Of a stretch of DNA of 64,000 nt, positions 51,331 to 60,748 are shown piece by piece. Below the pieces are notes generated by a model that saw only the letters and a list, made by a program, of their open reading frames with translations, did not search any database and was not told where the DNA came from. The stretch covers positions 31,414-95,413 of the forward strand of contig CALEJT010000010.1 of the NCBI GenBank assembly GCA_937898685.1, given 5' to 3'. The position numbers and the translations under genes were made by a program. Each line of letters opens with the position of its first letter. Position 1 is the first letter of the stretch. Source of the stretch: an uncultured Gammaproteobacteria bacterium (lineage in GTDB: Bacteria > Pseudomonadota > Gammaproteobacteria > Pseudomonadales > Pseudohongiellaceae).

Positions 51331-52758
51331 CTATACCTTCACGTGTTTCCAGCTGCCACGGGTGAACAACCACAGGGTGAACAGTCCCACCCCGGTCTCG
51401 GAGAAGAAGACACCCCAGAACACGCCGGACTGTCCCCAACCCAGCTGCAGCGCCAACCACCACGAGAGCGGAATCTGGATCAACCAGAAGAACACCAGGT
51501 TGATGTAGGTGGGCGTGCGCGTATCGCCGGCACCGTTGAAGGCCTGCGCCGACACCATCCACCAGCCGTAGACGAAATAGCTGTAGGACAGGATGCGGAT
51601 CCACTCGGCGCCGGCGGCGATCACGGCTGCATCGTCGGAGAAGATAGCCACCAATTCCTCATTGAGGAAGAAGTAAAGCACCGACACTCCGATCAGGAAC
51701 ACCATGTTGTAGCTGCCGATCTTCCACACGCTGGATTCGGCGCGCTCCGGCTGACCTGCGCCGAGGTTCTGCCCCACCAGCGTCGCCGCTGCGTTCGACA
51801 TGCCCCAGGCCGGCATCATGGTGAACATCATGATGCGGATCGTGATGGTTGCACCTGCCACCGCTGCGCTGCCCACGTCGGCGAGGATGCGCATCAGGAA
51901 GATCCACGAGGTCATCGCCACGATCATCTGGCCGATGCCACCGAGCGAGGTGCGCAGGATGTTGAGCTGCGCACGGACGTCGAACAAGAGATGCGCCGCG
52001 CGTACGCGAATGTGCTTGCCGACTTGGAACAGACTCCACAGTTGCACGAGCACCCCGATGCCGCGGCCGATGGTGGTCGCGATGGCGGCACCTTCCACAC
52101 CATAGGCAGGGATCGGACCCCAGCCGAAGATCAGGATCGGGTCGAGCACGATGTTGATGCCGTTGGCGATCAGCAGCACGCGCATGGCCACAGCCGCATC
52201 GCCCGCACCGCGGAAGATGGCGTTGATCACGAACAGCAGCACGATCACCACGTTGCTGCCCAGCATCCACTGCGTGTAGCGATAGCCTTCCGTCAGTGCC
52301 CATGCGTCCGCATGCATCAGTGCGAGCAGTTGCGGTGAATAGAAAATGCCGGCCACCGCGAACGGCACGGAGATGAGAACCCCGAGCCAAATCGCCTGCA
52401 CCGCAGAAATCGCTGCCGCATCACGATCCTGTTCGCCGATGCGGCGCGCGACGATCGCCGTCACGGCCATCGCCATACCCATCGCGATGGAGTAGAGCAG
52501 ATAGAGATAGGTTTCCGTCAATCCCACCGTGGCCACGGCGGAAGGTCCGAGTTTGCCGACGAAATAGATGTCCGCTACTGCAAAGGTGGACTCCATGACG
52601 AGTTCCAGCATCATCGGAATGGCGAGTAGGAAGATCGCGCGGTTGACACTGATCTTGGTGTAGTCCGCCTCGATGCCGCGGATGGCGTTGCCGAGTTCTT
52701 GCCAGAATGAATTGGCAGAAGAGGGCTGGGGAGCGTGGGCGCCCTTGTTGGTATCCAT
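51331..52758 (-). CDS. MATE family efflux transporter
   Basis: 475 residues with about 12 membrane helices in two related halves. Features include ILLAIPMMLELVMESTFAVA, DIYFVGKLGPSAVATVGLTE, and in the second half GAATITIRI-like VAGATITIRIMMFTMMPAWG. NorM/DinF-type sodium or proton antiporter exporting drugs or metabolites; substrate not predictable. Upstream of and probably co-transcribed with mgtE. Confidence 0.9.
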   Translation of the reverse strand: MDTNKGAHAPQPSSANSFWQELGNAIRGIEADYTKISVNRAIFLLAIPMMLELVMESTFAVADIYFVGKLGPSAVATVGLTETYLYLLYSIAMGMAMAVTAIVARRIGEQDRDAAAISAVQAIWLGVLISVPFAVAGIFYSPQLLALMHADAWALTEGYRYTQWMLGSNVVIVLLFVINAIFRGAGDAAVAMRVLLIANGINIVLDPILIFGWGPIPAYGVEGAAIATTIGRGIGVLVQLWSLFQVGKHIRVRAAHLLFDVRAQLNILRTSLGGIGQMIVAMTSWIFLMRILADVGSAAVAGATITIRIMMFTMMPAWGMSNAAATLVGQNLGAGQPERAESSVWKIGSYNMVFLIGVSVLYFFLNEELVAIFSDDAAVIAAGAEWIRILSYSYFVYGWWMVSAQAFNGAGDTRTPTYINLVFFWLIQIPLSWWLALQLGWGQSGVFWGVFFSETGVGLFTLWLFTRGSWKHVKV

Positions 52759-52899
52759 GGATTGCTTCCTGATCGTGCTGCCTCGTGCGCGAGGTCTGTT
52801 CTATGTGGTGCTTTACGCAAGGGGCGCCGATCATACCGGCGCTCCTCTCGCAAAGATGTTGCAGTTTTGTGAAGTTCGTTCAGAGATGCGTGACACGCA

Positions 52900-54153
52900 T
52901 CATTCCAGATCCTTCAGTGTCGCGGAGCTCTTGCCGGTGACTTCCTCGAAGGCTTCACGCAGATCATCGAGGCTGACGCGACGCTTTTCCATCAGGAGGC
53001 GCGTGACTGCATCGAGATTTTCCTTGCCGCTCGTGAGTTCGCCTATCTCCTTGTCGAGCGCAGCAAAGACGCCGACGGCGCGTGCCGTCACGGGACCGGT
53101 CGATGCACGCACGCGCAGTTTGGAAGCTTCCTTACCCCAATCGGCGAGATTGTCGAGGATGGCATTCATCCTGTCGCGTGTCATACCACCGGCCCTACGT
53201 GAAAGCTCGATTCCGTAATACTCGGCGATGCCTTCGGCGATCCAGTCGTCGTTCTCCTGACCACTGATACGCGTGATCACATGCGTGAGTTCGTGGAGCA
53301 GCGGACTCGTACCATTCTCGCTCACGGCGCGACGGCTGCTGTGGAAGTAGAACGAGTTCGGACCCGACAAACCACCGCGCCAGAGCGGATCGTCGCCGCT
53401 CACCATCATGATCTTCGACGGCACCTTCACGAAGGCTTTCTCGAATTCCGGATAGACCAGGCTCACCAAGGTCAGCCACGTCATGCGGTCCGCGCCCGAG
53501 TTACGCGGGGCCACGATCGAGAAGTAGGTGTTCTCACCGACATCGGCACGACGACTGCCTACGTCGCCGACCAGGATCCAGCCGGTAGGGCGCTCGAAGT
53601 TGCGCTCGGGATCATCGATTTCATAGATGATTTCGCCATCGGCCGCGCCGTCGTAACGCCAGTAGCCCGTGTTCGCATTCCAACCCTCGGGCAGATCGAA
53701 GTGCAGCAAGGTATCGGCCACGGCACCCTTGCGACGAGTCAGCCCCGCAATACGTGGTGTGATGCGATCACCACGGAAGAGAGCCCAGTCATCGGTCATC
53801 AGCGCGTCGTAGCTCTTCTCCTGATTCTTGTTGTCACGTTCACGCGTGATCTTCACGGCGTACGTGAGTTTCGCATCCTTGCGTGGCGGCACCCATGTCG
53901 CTTCACCATCCGTGACGGTGAGTTCGCCGGTTGCCTCGAAATCGCTGAAGCGTGCGGGATCGAAACGCAGACGTAAGCTGCGCACGGGGCGGCCGTCTTC
54001 TATTTCCAACGCCACCTTGGCGAGATCCTCACCTGCCGTGAGCGCCACGTGCCAATCGACGCGGTAGTGATCGTCTTCCGCGGCGCCAGCGAACGCAGCG
54101 AAACACAGCAGTGAAAGAAAAAGAGAGTGACGAAGAATCGAGATGTTTCGCAT
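52900..54153 (-). CDS. Predicted exported zinc metallopeptidase (gluzincin-like)
   Basis: 417 residues from the ATG at 54153, with a signal peptide ending about 24 (GAA). The N-terminal 200 residues are beta-rich (M61-like, inferred). The zinc motif HELTH is at 287-291, followed by NDDWIAEGIAEYYG in which E307 or E311 supplies the third ligand. The aminopeptidase-type GxMxN motif was not found, so activity is uncertain. Stands alone; ATG is preceded by a weak ribosome site. The first bases of the coding region's 3' end form a 7-bp hairpin (52885-52901). Confidence 0.75.
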   Translation of the reverse strand: MRNISILRHSLFLSLLCFAAFAGAAEDDHYRVDWHVALTAGEDLAKVALEIEDGRPVRSLRLRFDPARFSDFEATGELTVTDGEATWVPPRKDAKLTYAVKITRERDNKNQEKSYDALMTDDWALFRGDRITPRIAGLTRRKGAVADTLLHFDLPEGWNANTGYWRYDGAADGEIIYEIDDPERNFERPTGWILVGDVGSRRADVGENTYFSIVAPRNSGADRMTWLTLVSLVYPEFEKAFVKVPSKIMMVSGDDPLWRGGLSGPNSFYFHSSRRAVSENGTSPLLHELTHVITRISGQENDDWIAEGIAEYYGIELSRRAGGMTRDRMNAILDNLADWGKEASKLRVRASTGPVTARAVGVFAALDKEIGELTSGKENLDAVTRLLMEKRRVSLDDLREAFEEVTGKSSATLKDLE

Positions 54154-54367
54154 GGCGATGACCTGCGGATGCGCTTGGCATGATGGGCGAATTATCCGCG
54201 CGCGATCGAGGTGGGGCAATGCACGTGCAGGAATGCTGCATTTTTTCTGCGGAATTGTTCCTCGCAGTTACCAAGATTGCTCCCGAGTTCTTGAAATTTC
54301 GCACCCTAAATTAGCCACCAAGCCCACAGAGAGTGGTGCGGAACCCAAAGGACTCGAGGAAAACGCC

Positions 54368-54622
54368 ATGAACAAGTTGCTTGCTGTGATGATGGTTGCA
54401 GTACTGCCCGCCCTGGCCCTGGGTAGCGACGACGCGGACTCGGTCGCACCAGCGCGCACGCTGAAACCAGTGGTATCCGTCATCGAATTGACCCCTGAGC
54501 AGGTACAACTGCTCGAGAAAGTACACGGCGATTATCAGGCACGCAAAGCAACGCTCGACGCCGAGTACAAGGCACAAGTGGAAGCGCTGATTTCCGAACA
54601 AGCTGCTGGCGGCAACAGCTGA
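54368..54622 (+). CDS. Small exported hypothetical protein
   Basis: 84 residues from the ATG at 54368 with GAGGAAAAC upstream. Signal peptide MNKLLAVMMVAVLPALALG (1-19), then an acidic linker and a 45-residue helical stretch (ELTPEQVQLLEKVHGDYQAR, KATLDAEYKAQVEALIS) of Spy/CpxP-like flavour but too short to assign. A strong terminator follows. Confidence 0.7.
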   Translation: MNKLLAVMMVAVLPALALGSDDADSVAPARTLKPVVSVIELTPEQVQLLEKVHGDYQARKATLDAEYKAQVEALISEQAAGGNS

Positions 54623-54683
54623 GCTGGCCACAGCACCAGGTCTCGACTACCCCTCACTGGCCGCGAAAGTTGCGGCAAGCCAC

Positions 54684-54713
54684 AACCGCTGGAGCAATCC
54701 GGCGGTTTTTTTT
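54684..54713 (+). terminator. Intrinsic terminator
   Basis: AACCGCTGG pairs with CCGGCGGTT (one G-T pair) around a 6-nt loop and is followed by eight T residues (54706-54713). It ends the small exported-protein gene. Confidence 0.9.
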
Positions 54714-54901
54714 GCCCACGAAAAGCTCCCTTCTCGTGTGATGCGGTTCACATGGTGCGCAGTGATCTCTCCCCTGGTCTTCCCTGCCAATCGTGAACCC
54801 GTTCAATGGCTGAGCTGCAGCTCGACTCCGGTGCCGCACCTGCGCTTGCGTAGAGCGTGGCGATGCGTTGCAATCGCCCGCTCGCGAGGCAGGAGGTCAG
54901 C

Positions 54902-56392
54902 ATGAGCACGAACGACAATAGCATTCTCATCGGCGGCGGCAACGGCGTGGACGCCCGTCTGCAACTGCGCATGGCCAACCGTCATGGCTTGATCGCCGGC
55001 GCCACCGGCACCGGTAAGACCGTGACCCTGCAAGTGTTGGCAGAGCAGTTTTCCCGTGCGGGTGTGCCTGTGGTGCTCGCAGACGTCAAAGGGGACCTCA
55101 GTGGACTCGCAGCCTCCGGCACACCTTCGGCACGAATCGACGAACGCATCGGCAGCATCGGCATCGCCGACTACCGTCAGGAAGCCGCGCCCGTGGTGTT
55201 CTGGGACCTCTATGGAGAACAGGGCCATCCGCTGCGCACCACCATCAGCGAATTCGGGCCGCTGCTCCTCAGTGCCTTCCTCGATCTCAACGACGTGCAG
55301 ACCGGTGTTCTGTATACCGTGTTCAAAATCGCCGATGACGCCGGGCTCCTGCTGCTCGATCTGAAAGATCTGCAGGCCATGCTCACCTGGATGAAGGAGG
55401 AGGGGGCAGCGGAAGCCGCTCCATACGGTGGCGTCAGCGCCGCCAGCCTCAATGCCATTCAACGTCGTTTGTTGATGCTGCAGGAGCAGGGCGGTGAACG
55501 TTTCTTCGGTGAACCCGCACTCGAGCTGGGTGATTTGATGCGCACCGACCTCAGCGGACGCGGCGTGGTCAACATCATCGATGCCACGCGTTTGATTCAC
55601 GATCCGCGGCTGTACAGTCTGTTCCTGCTGTGGCTCATCTCCGAACTCTTCGAAGAACTGCCCGAAGTCGGAGATGCCGACAAACCGCGTCTCGTATTCT
55701 TCTTCGACGAAGCGCATCTCCTCTTCGACAAAGCACCGAAGGCGCTGCTCGAAAAACTCGAACAGGTGGTGCGGCTGATCCGCTCGAAAGGGGTGGGCAT
55801 CTACTTCGTCACACAAAGTCCTTCCGACGTGCCCGATGAGGTGTTGGGACAGCTTGGCAATCGCGTGCAACATGCCTTGCGTGCCTTCACACCGAAGGAT
55901 CAGAAGGCAGTGAAGGTGGCCGCGCAGACTTTCCGCGCCAATCCAGGTTTCGACACCGCGGAAGCGATTACGACGTTGGGTGTGGGCGAAGCACTCGTCT
56001 CCACGCTCGACACCAAGGGCATGCCGACCCAGGTGGAGCGCGTGTGGGTGGCACCGCCCGGTTCACGCATCGGACCCATCGATGCGCAGGAACGCAAGGC
56101 AGTGCTCAATCGTTCGCCGGTGAAGGGACGCTACGATCAGGTCATCGATCGTGAATCGGCCTACGAACTATTGGCGAAGAAGGCGGAGCAGCGTGCGGCT
56201 CCCCTGAACAAGAACACGCCGGCGGTCGAGAAACCTCGTGGAGCGCAGACGACTCAACGCAACGCTCAGCGAAAGAGCAACAGGCAAAGTCCCACAGAAG
56301 CCTTTCTCAAGAGCACGCTGCGTTCCGTCGGCAGTACCTTGGGACGTCAGATCGTGCGCGGTCTGCTCGGTTCGATTCTCAAGAAGAAGTGA
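54902..56392 (+). CDS. HerA-like ATPase, DUF853/YjgR family
   Basis: 496 residues from the ATG at 54902 with AGGAGG 5 bp upstream. P-loop GATGTGKT at 33-40, Walker B LVFFFDEAHLLF, and YFVTQSPSDVPDEVLGQLGN with the arginine-finger-like region NRVQHALRAFTPKDQKAV. E. coli YjgR is the reference; members are HerA/FtsK-type hexameric ATPases of unknown cellular role. The C-terminal 80 residues are basic and low complexity, possibly DNA-binding. Ends next to the convergent MFS stop. Confidence 0.92.
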   Translation: MSTNDNSILIGGGNGVDARLQLRMANRHGLIAGATGTGKTVTLQVLAEQFSRAGVPVVLADVKGDLSGLAASGTPSARIDERIGSIGIADYRQEAAPVVFWDLYGEQGHPLRTTISEFGPLLLSAFLDLNDVQTGVLYTVFKIADDAGLLLLDLKDLQAMLTWMKEEGAAEAAPYGGVSAASLNAIQRRLLMLQEQGGERFFGEPALELGDLMRTDLSGRGVVNIIDATRLIHDPRLYSLFLLWLISELFEELPEVGDADKPRLVFFFDEAHLLFDKAPKALLEKLEQVVRLIRSKGVGIYFVTQSPSDVPDEVLGQLGNRVQHALRAFTPKDQKAVKVAAQTFRANPGFDTAEAITTLGVGEALVSTLDTKGMPTQVERVWVAPPGSRIGPIDAQERKAVLNRSPVKGRYDQVIDRESAYELLAKKAEQRAAPLNKNTPAVEKPRGAQTTQRNAQRKSNRQSPTEAFLKSTLRSVGSTLGRQIVRGLLGSILKKK

Positions 56393-57580
56393 TCAGTGCT
56401 GGCCGACGGTGCGCGGCAATCCGCTGAGATAGCCGCTCACTACCTGCACCACACTGAGAGCCAGCATCAATAACAGCGGTACATCCCAACCGCCGCTGAG
56501 GTCATGCAGGAAGCCGATGATGATGGGCATCACCGCTGCCATGCTGTAACCGACGGCCTGCGCCATGCCGGACAGTCCCACCGTTTGCGCCGCGTTCGTC
56601 GTGCGCAGGCCGAACAGCGTGATGGCCAATACCAAGGAACCACCCGCGCCCAAGCCCATCACTGACATCCACACCATCGACTGTCCCGGTGCCAGATAGA
56701 CACCGAGATAGCCGGCGAGAATGAAGGCGGCACAGCCCACGCCGATCCAACGCTGATCCTTCAGTGCGCGAACGAAGAGCGGCACCGCCATCACCGAGAT
56801 CAGAATGAAGATCTGATACACGAACAGAATCCAACCGGCGCGCGCCGCATCCAGACCTTCGAGATCGGAAATCAAACTCGTGAACCACGCGATCATCACG
56901 TAGAAGGCGCTCGATTGCAGACCCATGAACAGACTCACCTGCCACGCCAGTTTGTCGCGCCAGAGCGAGACCTTTTTCACCGCGGGTGCAGGCGAAGGAT
57001 CGCTCTTGGTGTTGTGGCGCAACTCCGGTAACCACACCAACACACCGAGCAGTGCGGGTATGGCCCAGGCGACGAGCGAAAAACGCCAACCACCGATTTC
57101 ATAGAGCGGCACGGCGAGGCCCGAACCCAGGCCACCGACGCTCACCAACACCGCAGTGAACATTGCGGTCACTGTTGCCAGTTGATGATGGAAGTCGCGG
57201 CGCAGAAGCCCCGGCAGCAGCACGTTGTTGATGGCGATGCCGATGCCGATGAGCGCAGTACCCAGATACAACAGTGGTGCGCCCGGCAGATACCGTAAGC
57301 CCAGTCCCACCAGCAGCAATACCAGTGCGACCAGGATCGCCAGCTCCATGCCGAGCTTGCGCGCGAGTGGCGCAGCGTAGGGCGAAATGAAACCGAAGGC
57401 GAAGAGGGGTAGGGAGCTCAGAAGCCCCGCTGCCGTCGACGACAGCGCGAACTCCTCTTGAATGAACTCCAACAAGGGACCTACGCAGGTAACCGCACCA
57501 CGTAGATTGAGGCTGACGATCAGGACGGCAAGCAGCGTGCGTAGCCCGCGTCCAGCCGTAGAACTTGCATCGAGGGACAT
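56393..57580 (-). CDS. MFS transporter, CynX/NimT family
   Basis: 395 residues from the ATG at 57580; a TTG 42 bp earlier falls inside the -10 element TATAGT (57611-57616) and is unlikely. Twelve membrane helices. CynX-type signature VSLNLRGAVTCVGPLLEFI in helix 1, YAAPLARKLGME in the 2-3 loop, and SGMAQAVGYSMAAVMPIIIG late. Relatives export or import cyanate, nitroimidazoles or other small anions; substrate unknown. Confidence 0.88.
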   Translation of the reverse strand: MSLDASSTAGRGLRTLLAVLIVSLNLRGAVTCVGPLLEFIQEEFALSSTAAGLLSSLPLFAFGFISPYAAPLARKLGMELAILVALVLLLVGLGLRYLPGAPLLYLGTALIGIGIAINNVLLPGLLRRDFHHQLATVTAMFTAVLVSVGGLGSGLAVPLYEIGGWRFSLVAWAIPALLGVLVWLPELRHNTKSDPSPAPAVKKVSLWRDKLAWQVSLFMGLQSSAFYVMIAWFTSLISDLEGLDAARAGWILFVYQIFILISVMAVPLFVRALKDQRWIGVGCAAFILAGYLGVYLAPGQSMVWMSVMGLGAGGSLVLAITLFGLRTTNAAQTVGLSGMAQAVGYSMAAVMPIIIGFLHDLSGGWDVPLLLMLALSVVQVVSGYLSGLPRTVGQH

Positions 57581-57925
57581 GCACAGAACCGCCGGAAGAG
57601 GAAGGCGCGCACTATAAAACAAAGGTCAGGGCAGGACCACTTTGCCTGTCGCAGTGGGTGGGATGGCAGGGAGATATTGCTGCCCACATGACGCCAGGGC
57701 TATGCGGCCTGGCTGGATGAGCGGCACGAATCCCAACGAGTGGAGCTCCGGCGTTTCACGAGAGTTCGCAATCGACAGGAACTCTCGTGATTCTTTCCAG
57801 GATTGCTCGTTGGGCTTCACGAGGTAGGTAGCGCAACGCGGGATGTTCGAGGTTGCCGTGATTCGCCGAGCATCGCCCGTCGGGCTTCGCTGCGCTCAGC
57901 TCAACCCGCATGACACGTCAAAACC
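57581..57925. other. Intergenic region with a nested inverted repeat
   Basis: 345 bp without a gene, holding the promoter of the MFS gene (left) and a large imperfect cruciform at 57732-57814 described separately. The right part (57860-57910, CATCGCCCGTCGGGCTTCGC, TGCGCTCAGCTCAACCCG) resembles short extragenic repeats common in proteobacterial genomes. Confidence 0.5.
57732..57814. repeat. Nested inverted repeat (cruciform or REP/MITE-like remnant)
   Basis: Outer arms CCCAACGAG (57732-57740) and CTCGTTGGG (57806-57814), 9 bp, perfect. Inner arms TCACGAGAGTTC (57756-57767) and GAACTCTCGTGA (57779-57790), 12 bp, perfect, with an 11-nt loop. Segments between outer and inner arms do not pair. 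No T run follows, so it is not a simple terminator. Confidence 0.65.
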
Positions 57926-58438
57926 TCACTGCGCCTCACAACTCGGTCCCAACCACTGCCCGCTGTGCGTAGCCGTTGCCTGTTCGAGATAGCCACCCAG
58001 GTTGAGCGTCATGCTCGATTGCCCGGTGTATTCGATGCCATCGGCGAGTTGCACGCTGCCCTGGCCCTGGGCGCAAACGAAGTCGATGTGCGTGGCGATG
58101 CCTTGTTCGCGCACATTGGTGATGGTGCAGCCGCCGGCTTCGGCAAAGCGGAAACGGCCACTGCTGGCTTCTTCTTCCGTGATGCAATTCTGGAAGCGTT
58201 GATTCACCCAATCCACCTTCAGTCCCTGCGCTTCGATCACGCTTTCGATCATCGCGCGTTGATCGGGAGGCAACAGCGCCATCTGCGTGCGTGCCAATTC
58301 GAGTGCGAACTCCACACGACCACTCTCGCTCTTGATCTGGATCTGGTGCTCCCACAAGCCGGGACGCACCGAAAAACTTTGCGCCGAAACAGCCAACGGC
58401 AACATCAAGGTAGTGAGCAAGGGAAGTACACGTTTCAT
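57926..58438 (-). CDS. DUF3617 family exported protein
   Basis: 170 residues, signal peptide 1-19 (ending VSA). The pattern RPGLWEHQIQIKSESG near the start, QNCITEEEASSG with the first cysteine, then GGCTIT and VCAQGQ fits DUF3617, a proteobacterial periplasmic family of unknown function. A C-terminal GPSC completes four cysteines, likely two disulfides. Confidence 0.85.
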   Translation of the reverse strand: MKRVLPLLTTLMLPLAVSAQSFSVRPGLWEHQIQIKSESGRVEFALELARTQMALLPPDQRAMIESVIEAQGLKVDWVNQRFQNCITEEEASSGRFRFAEAGGCTITNVREQGIATHIDFVCAQGQGSVQLADGIEYTGQSSMTLNLGGYLEQATATHSGQWLGPSCEAQ

Positions 58439-58652
58439 GAGAACACCTTTCTACTTGGACTGCCCATTGATCGCACGAACCTGGTGAACGGACGCTGAAT
58501 GAACTTTGGATGCGAATTTTACCAAGCCCCTCAGCAGTGGCCGTACGACATGCAATAATCGCCGCCGTTTCTGCGAAAGCCATCTCAGCGCGCCTTGCGA
58601 TCGAGTGGCGATTGCGACGCAGCGCACAAACCAGGACCACCAGGACGCAGCG

Positions 58653-59801
58653 ATGTTTGCCTCCAAATTGCCCCAGCTCGGTACCACCATCTTCACGCGC
58701 ATGTCGCAGCTTGCCGCGGAGCACGGCGCCATCAATCTGTCGCAGGGTTTTCCCGATTTCGACGGACCTGAGGCCTTGCGCGAGGCTTTGGCGCGCGCGG
58801 TAAGGGATGGACACAACCAATATGCGCCGATGATCGGATTGCCGGCCCTGCGTGAGCAGATCGCGGTGAAAGTACAGCAATGCTATGGCCGTACTGTGGT
58901 GGTGGACGAAGAGATTACGGTAACGCCCGGCGCCACCGAGGCCTTGTTCTGCGCGATTCAGGTACTGGTGCGTCCCGGTGATGAAGTGATCCTGTTGGAC
59001 CCGAGTTACGACAGCTATGCACCGTCCGTCGTCCTGGCTGGCGGCACCTGTGTGCACGTGCCGCTGCAACTGCCGGATTTCTCCATCGATTGGCAACGCC
59101 TGCAGGATGCGCTGAGCCCACGCACGCGACTGCTCATCCTCAACTCACCGCACAATCCGAGTGGGGCTGTCCTGGCGATGGAGGATTTGAATCGGCTCGC
59201 ATCGCTCTTGCGCGATCGTGAGATCTATCTGTTGTCGGATGAGGTTTATGAACACTTGGTCTACGACGGCGCTCGACACGCCAGCGTGCTTTCACATGAT
59301 GAGCTCTATCGTCGAGCCGTGGTCGTCAGCTCCTTCGGCAAGGCCTACCACCTCACGGGCTGGAAGACCGGCTATGCCGTGGCGCCGCCGCAGCTCACGC
59401 GTGAATTGCGCAAGGCGCATCAGTTCGTGACTTTCTGCGGCGTGTTGCCGGTGCAGGTGGCCCTGGCCGAATACATGGCCGCGCATCCGGAACACATCGC
59501 AGAGTTGCCGGCTTTCTATCAGGCCAAACGTGATCTTTTCTGTGAGCTGCTTGCCTCATCGCGTTTCGCCTTACGTCCGGCAGCTGGCACTTATTTCCAG
59601 TTGGCGGATTACAGCGACATTCGCTCAGACCTCGACGACGTCGCCATGGCGGAATGGCTCACGCGTGAGCACAAGGTGGCGGCGATTCCGATCTCGGTGT
59701 TCTACAAGGACGCGCCCAGCGATCTGCGGCTGGTGCGGTTCTGTTTCGCCAAACGCGAAGCCACGCTGCGTGAAGCGGCAGCGCGGCTCTGTGCTATCTG
59801 A
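58653..59801 (+). CDS. PLP-dependent aminotransferase, methionine-aminotransferase-like (YbdL)
   Basis: 382 residues from MFASKLPQLGTTIFTRMSQL; the open frame upstream is shadow sequence. Class I/II aminotransferase fold: GAINLSQGFPDFDGP, the PLP-interacting YDSYAP, NSPHNPSGAVL, LSDEVYEHLVYDG and the Schiff-base lysine K230 in SSFGKAYHLTGWKTGY. Closest known type is YbdL/kynurenine-methionine aminotransferase (transamination of methionine, often with keto acids of the salvage pathway). Cytoplasmic, PLP dimer. Confidence 0.88.
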   Translation: MFASKLPQLGTTIFTRMSQLAAEHGAINLSQGFPDFDGPEALREALARAVRDGHNQYAPMIGLPALREQIAVKVQQCYGRTVVVDEEITVTPGATEALFCAIQVLVRPGDEVILLDPSYDSYAPSVVLAGGTCVHVPLQLPDFSIDWQRLQDALSPRTRLLILNSPHNPSGAVLAMEDLNRLASLLRDREIYLLSDEVYEHLVYDGARHASVLSHDELYRRAVVVSSFGKAYHLTGWKTGYAVAPPQLTRELRKAHQFVTFCGVLPVQVALAEYMAAHPEHIAELPAFYQAKRDLFCELLASSRFALRPAAGTYFQLADYSDIRSDLDDVAMAEWLTREHKVAAIPISVFYKDAPSDLRLVRFCFAKREATLREAAARLCAI

Positions 59802-59821
59802 GTGAAAAGCGAGCGAAACGC

Positions 59822-60625
59822 TCAAGGTACGATGGGGCTGGTGCGGCCGATGGCTTCGAGGTTCTGGTTCACCATCAGTTCCGGCGCGTAGTTCGACTGC
59901 TGACACACGTATTCGAACAGTTCCTCGCCTTCACGCCATACCAGGTTGAGCCGACCTTCCACCGGCTTGTCGTAGGTGAGCGGGTCATCCATCACGAAAC
60001 GATAGTCCATCTGGTTGTAGCTGCGGCGCGTGTAGTACTCGATCACGTGCACCGATTCCGTATGCGGCAGCCCCATGCGTTCGAACCAGAAATCGGTGTT
60101 GTAGCCGATCGAATCGATCACCAGTGTGTCGCCATCCCACCAGCCGATGGAGTGGCCATAGTTGTCGGGAGTGAAATCCTTTGGATGCGAGCGGCCGTCC
60201 ATGTACACCACGCGATAACTGTGTGGGCCGCCGATGTCGAAGATGTAGAGACGCTGCAGCGCCGGAATTTCCAGGATTTCCACCCCGTACGGCGTGAGCA
60301 GCTGCCGAATCGCACCGGAAGCCTTGCAGCGCGCATGGGGTTCGAGGTCGTGCGCCTGACGGGCATCGAAGAGGCCCCTGGCCCAGGGCTTGAAGGCGAT
60401 CTCCTCGACGTTGAAGAAGGGTATGCGTGTGCTGTAATCGGTGAACCACAGTCCCTTGGCGCCGCCCGGCTCCCAACTGATCAGTACCCGTCCATCGGCG
60501 TTGCGCGGCGCGGGCTGCGGAGTATCGGCTGCCCATGCGGCATTCGAAAGTAGGGCGGTGAGAGAAGCACACAGGAGTGTGCGGCGGACGATGGCACTAC
60601 GGATGGCAGCCTTGGCTAGGCGCAT
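59822..60625 (-). CDS. Exported protein of the GHS-motif family
   Basis: 267 residues with a signal peptide (1-32, ending AWA). It carries DGRSHPKDFTPDNY, GHSIGWWDGDTLVIDSIGY and VWREGEELFEYVCQQS, nearly the same series as in the gene at 41168. AGGAGGGGAAC precedes the ATG, and further up a GGAGCC/GGCTCC hairpin and ATAACAACAA leader. Unknown function. Convergent to the aminotransferase gene (20 bp). Confidence 0.78.
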   Translation of the reverse strand: MRLAKAAIRSAIVRRTLLCASLTALLSNAAWAADTPQPAPRNADGRVLISWEPGGAKGLWFTDYSTRIPFFNVEEIAFKPWARGLFDARQAHDLEPHARCKASGAIRQLLTPYGVEILEIPALQRLYIFDIGGPHSYRVVYMDGRSHPKDFTPDNYGHSIGWWDGDTLVIDSIGYNTDFWFERMGLPHTESVHVIEYYTRRSYNQMDYRFVMDDPLTYDKPVEGRLNLVWREGEELFEYVCQQSNYAPELMVNQNLEAIGRTSPIVP

Positions 60626-60748
60626 GTTCCCCTCCTGAAGGAGCCGATCCCGGGCTCCGGTTCTTGTTGTTATGCCGCGCAGTATAGGGGGGAGGGGGGC
60701 AAAGGGAAGGCCCTGCGGGGCAGGGCCTGGCAGAAGCGGTGCGAGCCT

